Origin: Gammaproteobacteria bacterium
GTDB lineage: Bacteria; Pseudomonadota; Gammaproteobacteria; GCA-001735895
Assembly: GCA_024763185.1 (NCBI GenBank)
Contig: JANTFY010000140.1
Span: forward strand, 1 to 6,363
DNA: 6,363 nt
Direction: 5' to 3'
Part shown: piece by piece, positions 1 to 5,990 of the stretch
Position numbering within the stretch: position 1 is the first letter of the stretch
How the letters are laid out: each line of letters starts with the position of its first letter
Notes under the pieces: generated by a model
What the model saw: the letters and a program-made list of their open reading frames with translations, nothing else
What the model was told of the DNA's origin: nothing
Database searches by the model: none
Translations under genes and position numbers: made by a program

Positions 1-929
1 TTCAGCTGGTACAACTTGCCAAAAAAGTGGCACAGTCGGAGGCAACCGTTTTGCTTAACGGAGAAAGCGGCGTGGGTAAAGAAGTGGTGTCACAGTTTAT
101 CCATCATAATTCATTGCGCCATGCAGGCCCTTTTGTGGCGATCAACTGCGCGGCGATACCCGAAAACATGCTCGAAGCGGCATTGTTTGGTTATGAGAAA
201 GGCGCTTTTACCGGTGCCATAAAAGCGACCATGGGCAAGTTTGAGCAGGCCCAGGGCGGCACCCTGCTGCTGGATGAAATCAGCGAAATGGACTTGGCAT
301 TACAGGCCAAGTTATTGCGCGTTATCCAGGAGCGCCAGGTAGAACGCCTGGGTGGTAACAAGATGATTGATCTGGATTTGCGCCTCATTGCAACCACCAA
401 TCGGGACTTGAAACAGGAAGTGGAACAAAAACGTTTTCGTGAGGATTTGTTTTATCGACTCAACGTGTTTCCGGTGCAGGTACCTCCTTTGCGACATCGT
501 CCGGACGATATCATTCCCATCGCGGAAAAACTGGTCGCCGTGTACAACCGCGCGGCAGGGCATCCCATACAAATCTCCGCTGGCGCCCGGCAAAGACTGG
601 TTGAGCATGCCTGGCCGGGAAATGTCCGGGAGCTCGATAATGTCATTCAACGCGCGATGATTTTGAAGCAGGGTGACGAAATACAGGCCGACGACATCAT
701 GCTGGAAATGGATACAGCGATAACCCCAGCTGACATGACAGTTGATGAAGACGATGCGGGCAAGTTACAAAATGATTTGCGTGATCGCGAAACCGAGGTG
801 ATTCTGGATACCCTTAAATCCTTCAAGGGCAGCCGTAAAAAAACCGCGGAAAAACTGGGTATCAGCCCACGCACCCTGCGCTATAAACTGGCCCGTTTAC
901 GCGATGCTGGTGCGGCCATACCGGAGTAA
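1..929 (+). CDS. flrC: Sigma-54-dependent flagellar regulator, FlrC/FleR type (5' partial)
   Basis: The reading frame is open from position 3 to the TAA at 927-929. A GTG at 27 is only an internal valine codon, because family-like sequence continues upstream to the edge, so the start and the expected N-terminal receiver domain lie outside the window. Visible parts are an AAA+ sigma-54 activation domain followed by a Fis-type helix-turn-helix. Walker A reads GESGVGKE (60-83), the sigma-54 contact loop is an intact GAFTGA (201-218), Walker B is TLLLDE (261-278), an arginine-finger segment FREDLFYRLN follows, and sensor II is WPGNVRELDN (612-641). The DNA-binding helix pair (about 822-911) contains LGISPRTLRYKLARLRDAG, which closely resembles Pseudomonas FleR and Vibrio FlrC as I recall them. 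In those systems the protein is the response regulator partner of FleS/FlrB and activates sigma-54-dependent middle or late flagellar promoters. The flagellar assignment is inferred from sequence likeness; no flagellar gene neighbours are visible. The general family call (NtrC-like activator) is very secure, the FlrC identity fairly so. Confidence 0.9.
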   Translation, partial: QLVQLAKKVAQSEATVLLNGESGVGKEVVSQFIHHNSLRHAGPFVAINCAAIPENMLEAALFGYEKGAFTGAIKATMGKFEQAQGGTLLLDEISEMDLALQAKLLRVIQERQVERLGGNKMIDLDLRLIATTNRDLKQEVEQKRFREDLFYRLNVFPVQVPPLRHRPDDIIPIAEKLVAVYNRAAGHPIQISAGARQRLVEHAWPGNVRELDNVIQRAMILKQGDEIQADDIMLEMDTAITPADMTVDEDDAGKLQNDLRDRETEVILDTLKSFKGSRKKTAEKLGISPRTLRYKLARLRDAGAAIPE

Positions 930-939
930 AATTCAAAAT

Positions 940-2118
940 TTACCGAACCAGGGTTGTTTCCAGCCCTTGTTCGGGCTGCAGCGGTACCAGTTGCGAAAGC
1001 AGCAACGAAACAAAAGCAAAGCACGTACCCACCAGGAACACCAGGGCGGGTGATACAATCCATAAAAAGCCTAACATGACCGGCAGGATGACCGCGGCAA
1101 TATGATTAATGGAAAAAGCCACGCCGGCGGTCGAGGCGAAATCGGCCGGGTCGGCGATCTTCTTAAAATAGCTTTTCAGCGCAATGGCCATCGCGAAAAA
1201 AACATGATCGAGAATGTATAGCAGTGACGCGAACAGGGCATTATCCACAAACGCATAGCTGGTAAAAATCAGCATCAGGCCCAGATACTCAATCGTCAAT
1301 GCTCTTTTTTCGCCCCAGTGCCTAACCAGCTTGCCTATCCTGGGTGCCAGGTAAATGGTCAAGACACCGTTTATTAAAAACAGTATGGAAATCTCCGCAG
1401 CGCTGAATTCAAATTTTTCCACCATCAGGAAACCGGCAAACACCACGAAGATCTGTCGACGCGCACCGGATAAAAATGTCAGCAGGTAATATAACCAGTA
1501 ACTCTTGCGCAGTATCATGGTTTTGTGTTGTTCGGCCTCGCCCTTGAAATGCGGGAAGGCACGGTAGATGAATAATGCCAGTAACACGGTCCCGATGCCG
1601 CCCAGCAGGTAGAGGGTTCGATAATCGGTCTGTAGCAAATCAAGAAAAACATACAGCGCGATAAAAATGAAAAGCCCGGTAAAGGAGCCCACTGCCATTT
1701 GCCTGCCTAAGACAATGGGTAATCGGTCTTTATGTAAGAATTGTAACGACAGTGATTGCTGCATGGTTTCCGCATAATGAAAACCGATAGACATAAGTAC
1801 CGTAGTGAAATAAAGCCCCATGACCGAGGGCAGGAATCCGGTCAGTGCCGTGCCGATACCCAGGATTATTAGGGACAGAGTAGCCAGGGTTTGTTCGCGA
1901 AACAGCAGTAACAGGAAGACTACGGCAAATGCCATAAACCCGGGTACTTCACGCAGGCTTTGCAGGGTGCCCATTTCAATGCCGCTGAAGCTGGCCTGTT
2001 CAATGGCAAAGTTATTGATCAGGGCGCGCCAGGTGGCAAACGATAAGGGTACCGCAGCCGCCATGATGTAAAGCAGCATCTCCGGGTTGTGTAGATGCTG
2101 TCTAAGGCCTGTTAACAT
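940..2118 (-). CDS. Major facilitator superfamily (MFS) transporter, substrate unknown
   Basis: A 392-residue, very hydrophobic protein. I can mark about 12 membrane segments, roughly at residues 14-32, 58-73, 78-97, 99-117, 141-160, 166-187, 207-231, 238-258, 272-291, 294-314, 331-352 and 355-379. A charged cytoplasmic loop around 188-206 divides two six-helix halves. The loop GKLVRHWGEKR between helices 8 and 9 resembles the MFS motif A repeat. These features indicate an inner-membrane secondary transporter; nothing visible shows the substrate. The gene converges on the flagellar regulator, with stops only 10 bp apart and no clear terminator between them. The chosen ATG at 2118 has an in-frame TAA directly before it (TAAATG), so no longer form exists. 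A GAGGG lies 10 nt upstream (2129-2133). Both this and the ATG sit in or at the edge of a repeat terminus (2106-2129), so the first residues, MLTGL, are repeat-encoded. ATGs at residues 14 and 19 are alternatives, but the GGAG before residue 14 directly abuts the codon, which is a poor spacing. The membrane domain is complete either way. Confidence 0.88.
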   Translation of the reverse strand: MLTGLRQHLHNPEMLLYIMAAAVPLSFATWRALINNFAIEQASFSGIEMGTLQSLREVPGFMAFAVVFLLLLFREQTLATLSLIILGIGTALTGFLPSVMGLYFTTVLMSIGFHYAETMQQSLSLQFLHKDRLPIVLGRQMAVGSFTGLFIFIALYVFLDLLQTDYRTLYLLGGIGTVLLALFIYRAFPHFKGEAEQHKTMILRKSYWLYYLLTFLSGARRQIFVVFAGFLMVEKFEFSAAEISILFLINGVLTIYLAPRIGKLVRHWGEKRALTIEYLGLMLIFTSYAFVDNALFASLLYILDHVFFAMAIALKSYFKKIADPADFASTAGVAFSINHIAAVILPVMLGFLWIVSPALVFLVGTCFAFVSLLLSQLVPLQPEQGLETTLVR

Positions 2119-2129
2119 TTATTAAAGGC
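2106..2129 (+). repeat. Left terminal inverted repeat of the 263-bp element
   Basis: This 24-bp terminus pairs with 2345-2368 with two mismatches (2115 and 2127). It contains the ATG (2116-2118, read on the minus strand) used by the transporter gene, and the in-frame TAA just before that ATG. Confidence 0.75.
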
Positions 2130-2133
2130 CCTC
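2129..2133 (-). promoter_or_regulatory. Probable ribosome binding site of the MFS gene, at the repeat boundary
   Basis: On the minus strand this reads GAGGG, 10 nt before the ATG at 2118. It lies at the inner edge of the left terminal repeat and overlaps the short palindrome CCTCGACGAGG (2130-2140), whose two arms could pair and partly hide the site in RNA. The spacing is slightly long, so the assignment is moderate. Confidence 0.45.
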
Positions 2134-2240
2134 GACGAGGATCATTTTTTTGCGGGACAAGGCGAATTGGGCGCATGGTTCTTCCTGAATATAAGCGAAA
2201 GGAAACATAGTCCTGAGAGCAAATGGTCTCGTCCCTCCGG

Positions 2241-2340
2241 GTTGTGCCCCAAAATGGGCTATGCGGCGTTACTCGTCGTTCATTTGGAATAACCAAACTT
2301 CTCTCCTCATGCCTTGCCTAGCCCATTTTGGAGCGACAAC
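2241..2340. repeat. Large imperfect internal hairpin of the element
   Basis: An inverted repeat of about 100 nt. The base pairs GTTGT (2241-2245) with ACAAC (2336-2340). One unpaired base follows, then a nearly continuous 16-bp stem whose 13-bp perfect part is 2249-2261 with 2319-2331 (CCAAAATGGGCTA). A poorly matched middle follows. The tip is TTTGG-AATAA-CCAAA (2283-2297). There is no T-run after it on either strand, so it does not look like a standard intrinsic terminator, though it would fold in RNA on either strand. Confidence 0.7.
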
Positions 2341-2344
2341 GCGT

Positions 2345-2368
2345 GCTTTTAATAAATGCTAACAGGCC
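2345..2368 (-). repeat. Right terminal inverted repeat of the 263-bp element
   Basis: This is the inverted partner of 2106-2129, matching at 22 of 24 positions. It ends only 7 bp beyond the ppc stop codon in the direction of ppc transcription, so ppc messages that read on would enter the element at this end. Confidence 0.75.
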
Positions 2369-2375
2369 CTGTGCT

Positions 2376-5204
2376 TCATCCGGTATTACGCATTGCCGCG
2401 GCTATCGCGTTGATGCTGCTGAGCATCGCGTCTTTCCACTGTTCACGCTCTGACTCGGCAACCGATTCATCGCGAAATTTCTGGAGCAGGTTGATCTGGA
2501 TGAAACCCAGTGGATCCAGGTAGGGTTCGCGACGTGACAACGACAGCTCCAGTAGCGGATCGTCGGACAACAATCGTGAGCTATTGGCAACCTGTAACAT
2601 CATGTCTATGGAGGTGGTGTTTTCTTCTTTGATACGATTGAACACGCGTTCTGATAATGCTTTGTCGCTGCACAGCTTGGCATAGTGTAGGGCAGTCTGC
2701 ATATCCGATTTGAACAGGGCCATTTGCGTGTTGGATATCATCGCATTGAAAAAAGGCCATTCTTTATACATTTTCTGCAAGGTGGCCAAGCCATCATCAG
2801 GGTGTTGTTGCAACCATTGATAAATAGCTGAGCCCATGCCGTACCAGGCGGGCAGCGTGTGACGTGATTGTGACCAGCCAAAAACCCAGGGAATGGCCCG
2901 CACCGAGGATTTTGACATGTCACCCTTGCGACGATGGCTGGGACGAGAACCGATATTCATCAGGCCGATTTCACTAACCGGCGTGGCTTCATAAAAGTAT
3001 TCGAAAAAGCCGGGCGTATTGTCGGTTAAATCACGGTAGCTCTGTTCAGAAAAATCCGACAGTTGTTGCATGTTGTCATAAAACTGTTGGTGATTGACAT
3101 TGTCTTCACGCACCAGCGGTAGACTGGCTTTCATCAGGCCGGTGACGCCCATCGACAATTCATAGAAAGCGGTTTCGGTATTACTGTATTTATTGGATAA
3201 CACCTCGCCCTGTTCTGTGAACTTGATCTGGCCGTGCACCGTATCGTAGGGTTGCGACATGATCGCATCATGGGTAGGTCCACCACCGCGGCCTATGGTG
3301 CCGCCACGACCGTGGAACATGCGACATTTCACATCGTGCTGACGGGTAATCGCAATCACTTTTTTCTGTGCCTGGTACAATCCCCAGGCCGAGGAAACGA
3401 TACCGCCATCCTTGCAGGAGTCTGAATAACCCAGCATGACTTCCTGGGTATTGTCGGCCGCCTTAAGCAGTTTGCGATAGATGTCGTTAGACAGCAGTTT
3501 ATTCAGCACCTCGTCGATATGTGACAGATCTTCGATGGTTTCAAACAGCGGGCTGACTTCGATGTTACAGAAAAAATTACCTTTCAGTCGGCCCACCAGG
3601 CCAGCCAGGTAGGCCAGGTAAATAACTTCCATGATATGGCTGGCGGTGTGGGTCATGGAGATAACGTAATTGCCAAACGACTCGGTACCAATCTCGCGGC
3701 GCATTTCGCGCATGACCTGGAACACCTGCAGGGTTTCCAGGGTTTCATCACTCAGTCCCTCTTCATTGGTATCCGGTTTGAGTCCACTGGTAATTTGATC
3801 GGCCAAAAATTGCAGGCGAGATTTTTCCGGTAGTGACAGGTAGTCTGCCACCCCTGCCTGTTGCAGAATCTCATGCACCGCTTCGCTGTGGCGCGTCGAT
3901 TCCTGACGGATATCCAGTTTCAGCATGTGAAAACCAAAGGTTTCCACCAGGCGGATCAGATCCTTGAGTTTGCCATTGGCGGCCGTGTGGTCACCGTGAC
4001 TGACCAGGGAATCGTAAATCAGGTAGAGATCTTCAAGGAACTGCTGGTAGCCGGAATAACAATGTTCGTTGCCGCCAGTTACGTTGCCTTTCAGGCGGGA
4101 CTTGACGGTATTCAGGTTGCTGTTCAAACGATAGCGCATGTAGTACAGCTTGCGCCGGTAAATTTCGGTTTCAAAGCGGTCACGTTTTTCATCAAACGCA
4201 CGGATGCCCTTCGATTCGTCCTTTTCCAGGCTGTCCATAAAGGCCTGGCTGGGTTTGCACCAGCGCGAGGAGTGCGTCAGCATCTGGGTTAACTGCTCGA
4301 TCTGGCGGATGTATTCACTCAGGATTTCACTGGATTGCATGCGCAGGGCCATGCGCGTGGTTTCCGGTCTAACGAATGGGTTGCCATCACGGTCTCCGCC
4401 GATCCAGGAACCAAATTTGATCAGGCTCGGTACCCGGGCGAGTGGATTACCGTATTCATCTTCGCCATAAATTCGGCAGATCGCTTTTTCCAGGTGGCGG
4501 TATTCGATGGTGATGGCTTCATACAGGCTACGTGAAAAGTAAGACATGCCGAGCTTGATCTCATCCGCCACTTCCGGTCGTTTTTCACGCACCTCGTTGG
4601 TTTGCCATAATACCTCGATTTGCACTTCCAGGCGTTTGATCAGGGCATCCTTTTCGTACCCGCTGATTCGTGGATCGGTCAGGTCGTCAATGATTTCAAA
4701 GATATGACGCTGTAACTGCATGATGGTGCGTCGCTTGGATTCGGTAGGGTGCGCGGTAAAAACCGGACGGTAGGATAACTGGTCAAGCAGGCATTGCAGA
4801 TCATCCAGTCCGATATCCTGTTGCTTGAATTCGCTCATGGTCTGGTAAAACGAGCCTTTCCAGTCAGCGTACCCCAGTTTGCGCACGCGACGCCGACGCT
4901 GACGGTGTTCAAAATCCTCTTCAACGATATTCACCAGGCTGAAGTAAATCGAATAGGCGCGAATCACCTGTTCAATGATTGCTGGAGAAAGGCGGTCGAT
5001 TAATACGATTAACTGCTGTCTCTTATCCTCATCATCCTGTTGGCGTAGTTGGATAAATCCGGTACGCAGGGTTTCAACCGATTCGAAGACCAAAGGGTCC
5101 TCATGCTTGATCAGTACGTTGCCGAGCAACTGCCCGAGCAGTTTTACGCGAGATCGAAGCTCTTTATCGGAGCTGTGGTTTTGATCATGAGATTTTGTAG
5201 TCAT
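2376..5204 (-). CDS. ppc: Phosphoenolpyruvate carboxylase
   Basis: The enzyme adds bicarbonate to phosphoenolpyruvate to give oxaloacetate and phosphate, refilling the TCA cycle in the cytoplasm. All family signatures are present: TAHPTE with catalytic His152, the GGDRDGNP segment (269-276), DIRQESTRH (431-439), YSDSCKDGG with Lys598 (matching E. coli Lys546), FHGRGGTIGRGGG with Arg633 and Arg639, and the universal C-terminal MRNTG. Residues matching the E. coli aspartate-inhibition site appear kept (Arg639, Lys832, an Arg at 891/892, Asn940), so feedback control by aspartate is likely but inferred. At 942 residues it exceeds the 883 of E. coli. About 14 extra residues lie before the catalytic histidine and most of the rest between it and the GRGG loop, an acceptable variation for this family. 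A basic run, RQRRRRVRK, lies at 101-109. The ATG at 5204 is the only nearby ATG and fits the family N-terminus, but its ribosome binding site is weak. No clear terminator precedes the repeat element downstream. Confidence 0.98.
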   Translation of the reverse strand: MTTKSHDQNHSSDKELRSRVKLLGQLLGNVLIKHEDPLVFESVETLRTGFIQLRQQDDEDKRQQLIVLIDRLSPAIIEQVIRAYSIYFSLVNIVEEDFEHRQRRRRVRKLGYADWKGSFYQTMSEFKQQDIGLDDLQCLLDQLSYRPVFTAHPTESKRRTIMQLQRHIFEIIDDLTDPRISGYEKDALIKRLEVQIEVLWQTNEVREKRPEVADEIKLGMSYFSRSLYEAITIEYRHLEKAICRIYGEDEYGNPLARVPSLIKFGSWIGGDRDGNPFVRPETTRMALRMQSSEILSEYIRQIEQLTQMLTHSSRWCKPSQAFMDSLEKDESKGIRAFDEKRDRFETEIYRRKLYYMRYRLNSNLNTVKSRLKGNVTGGNEHCYSGYQQFLEDLYLIYDSLVSHGDHTAANGKLKDLIRLVETFGFHMLKLDIRQESTRHSEAVHEILQQAGVADYLSLPEKSRLQFLADQITSGLKPDTNEEGLSDETLETLQVFQVMREMRREIGTESFGNYVISMTHTASHIMEVIYLAYLAGLVGRLKGNFFCNIEVSPLFETIEDLSHIDEVLNKLLSNDIYRKLLKAADNTQEVMLGYSDSCKDGGIVSSAWGLYQAQKKVIAITRQHDVKCRMFHGRGGTIGRGGGPTHDAIMSQPYDTVHGQIKFTEQGEVLSNKYSNTETAFYELSMGVTGLMKASLPLVREDNVNHQQFYDNMQQLSDFSEQSYRDLTDNTPGFFEYFYEATPVSEIGLMNIGSRPSHRRKGDMSKSSVRAIPWVFGWSQSRHTLPAWYGMGSAIYQWLQQHPDDGLATLQKMYKEWPFFNAMISNTQMALFKSDMQTALHYAKLCSDKALSERVFNRIKEENTTSIDMMLQVANSSRLLSDDPLLELSLSRREPYLDPLGFIQINLLQKFRDESVAESEREQWKDAMLSSINAIAAAMRNTG

Positions 5205-5250
5205 ACCCGTCAGGACTTGGAAATTGCTTAAAGCATGCAGTGTTTGAAAT

Positions 5251-5280
5251 ACAGGCCAGGCTGTTGAAAGCCTGGCCTGT
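5251..5280 (-). terminator. Stem-loop terminator after the exported-protein gene
   Basis: A perfect 12-bp stem (5251-5262 with 5269-5280, arm ACAGGCCAGGCT) encloses a 6-nt loop. It begins 8 bp after the stop codon of the 5289-5786 gene and lies 46 bp before the ppc start. On the minus strand it is followed by ATTTCAAA, a short and broken U-tract, so termination may be incomplete and some read-through into ppc is possible. On the plus strand it is followed by G-rich sequence, so it is not a plus-strand terminator. Confidence 0.65.
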
Positions 5281-5288
5281 GGAGGGGG

Positions 5289-5786
5289 TTACTTGGCAGC
5301 GCTGGGCGCTGAAGATTTTGCGGCGTTTTTCTCTTGGAAACGTTGCAATACTCTCTGCTCCATTTCATCAATACGCTTTAGGATGGCTTCACGACGTTTT
5401 TCTGCTCGAGCCATCAGTTCGGCCAGAGAGTCGGCCTGGTGTTTTTGCAGGCGTGCATAATCCTGGGCGTATTTTTCAGCCGCTTTACGGTCACGTTCCA
5501 GGGTTTCATTGATACGGGCCTTGCGCTTGGCAAAACGTTCCTTGATTTTTTCTTCGGTCAGGGGTTCTGGCGGCGCCATTTTTTCCAATTCCTGGGCGGT
5601 TGGGAATTTTGGCATTGGAATTCTTTTAGGAGGCATCGGCGGGGCGAAATAAGGGTGCTGCATAGCCTGTTGGGGCAGGGGCTTGCCTTCCTGTGCTGCA
5701 GTATTTTGACCGGATTGAGCCTGGATTGAACCAGAAACCAATAGTGCAGATGCAATAGCGGCCGATAAGATACTCGATTTAATCAT
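5289..5786 (-). CDS. Predicted exported proline-rich coiled-coil protein, function unknown
   Basis: I do not recognise this 165-residue protein. Residues 1-23 form a clear Sec signal peptide: a lysine near the start, a hydrophobic core, and a likely signal peptidase I site after Ala23 (IQA before QS). There is no lipobox cysteine; in fact the protein has no cysteine. Residues about 36-76 are rich in proline and methionine (for example APPMPPKRIPMPKFP). Residues about 77-155 are highly charged, rich in Lys, Arg, Glu and Ala, and should form a long helix or coiled coil. The tail (154-165) is Ala/Ser/Lys-rich. The expected location is the periplasm. The start is well supported, with AGGAG 8 nt before the ATG (5795-5799). 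A CATAAT (5832-5837 on the minus strand) could be its -10 box, but no good -35 goes with it. The gene has its own terminator-like hairpin and is divergent from ispF, which suggests independent expression. A structural or chaperone-like role is possible but unproven. Confidence 0.8.
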   Translation of the reverse strand: MIKSSILSAAIASALLVSGSIQAQSGQNTAAQEGKPLPQQAMQHPYFAPPMPPKRIPMPKFPTAQELEKMAPPEPLTEEKIKERFAKRKARINETLERDRKAAEKYAQDYARLQKHQADSLAELMARAEKRREAILKRIDEMEQRVLQRFQEKNAAKSSAPSAAK

Positions 5787-5794
5787 TCACTTTT

Positions 5795-5799
5795 CTCCT
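5795..5799 (-). promoter_or_regulatory. Shine-Dalgarno site of the exported-protein gene
   Basis: On the minus strand this reads AGGAG, 8 nt before the ATG at 5786. It is the clearest ribosome binding site in the window and fixes the start of this gene. Confidence 0.75.
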
Positions 5800-5933
5800 G
5801 AGATTAATGTTAGAGGTGTCTCCAGTGGGCTATTATGACATAGACTCCGGGCAGCTTGCCATTTGCAGGATAAATTGCCCCATTTACAGTTATCTATCCG
5901 GTACATGGGCCCTGACAAACCCGGTACAAGGTG

Positions 5934-5961
5934 TTCGCCGGGCCAGATTCGGGGTTATAAT
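5934..5961 (+). promoter_or_regulatory. Candidate sigma-70-type promoter of ispF
   Basis: A perfect TATAAT (5956-5961) lies 29 bp before the ispF ATG. The best -35 at normal spacing is TTCGCC (5934-5939, 16-bp spacer), which matches TTGACA at only three positions. Transcription would start near 5968 and give a leader of about 23 nt. The weak -35 suggests low basal activity or help from an activator. Confidence 0.5.
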
Positions 5962-5977
5962 GCGCCCCATTTATAAC
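5954..5977. repeat. Inverted repeat GTTATAA-N10-TTATAAC over the ispF promoter
   Basis: Two perfect 7-bp arms (5954-5960 and 5971-5977) are separated by 10 bp. The left arm covers the -10 box and the right arm falls just past the expected transcription start. The geometry, with arm centres 17 bp apart, is what a dimeric regulator operator could look like. Arms this AT-rich can also arise by chance. Confidence 0.4.
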
Positions 5978-5990
5978 TGGCCAAAGAATC

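Larger units (their letters stand above)
2106..2368. mobile_element. MITE-like 263-bp element with terminal inverted repeats
   Basis: Positions 2106-2129 and the reverse complement of 2345-2368 match at 22 of 24 bases; the shared core is CCTGTTARCATTTATTAAA. Between them lie a large imperfect hairpin (2241-2340) and no plausible transposase or other gene. The element fills the entire space between the ppc stop codon (2376) and the start of the transporter gene (2118). Size, inverted termini, internal secondary structure and absence of coding capacity fit a miniature inverted-repeat transposable element mobilised in trans. I see no convincing target-site duplication next to the ends (left flank GTCTAA, right flank CCTGTGC), so the insertion may be old or the true ends may differ by a few bases. 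I cannot assign it to an IS family. An alternative is a genome-wide structured intergenic repeat that is not a transposon. Confidence 0.6.

Noticed and set aside
926..943. Small inverted repeat GTAAA/TTTAC between the two convergent genes
   Set aside because: A 5-bp AT-rich stem with an 8-nt loop overlapping both stop codons is too weak to call a bidirectional terminator.
2102..2296. A 64-codon minus-strand open frame across the repeat element
   Set aside because: It starts in the hairpin loop region, runs out of frame with the transporter and ends in the terminal repeat. Its composition reflects the inverted repeats rather than a protein, and it lacks a supported ribosome binding site.
2241..2340. 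Integron attC site, suggested by the imperfect hairpin
   Set aside because: An attC site should begin with RYYYAAC and end with GTTRRRY. Here the outer ends are GTTGT and ACAAC, the opposite arrangement on both strands, and there are no cassette genes or integrase.
2100..2375. Target-site duplication flanking the element
   Set aside because: The bases next to the ends (GTCTAA on the left, CCTGTGC on the right) share no direct repeat beyond the palindromic GGCC that belongs to the termini.
3861..4292. A 143-codon plus-strand open frame within ppc
   Set aside because: It lies antisense to a fully conserved part of ppc, has no ribosome binding site of note and no recognisable protein features, so it is a shadow of the real gene.
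5225..5235. Short palindrome TGCTTAAAGCA upstream of ppc as an operator
   Set aside because: Five-base arms around one central base are expected by chance at this length, and nothing else in the 84-bp gap supports a regulator site.
5912..5917. CTGACA as the -35 box of ispF
   Set aside because: It matches five of six consensus bases but lies 38 bp before the TATAAT, far from the usual 16-18 bp, and no -10 box occurs at proper spacing behind it.
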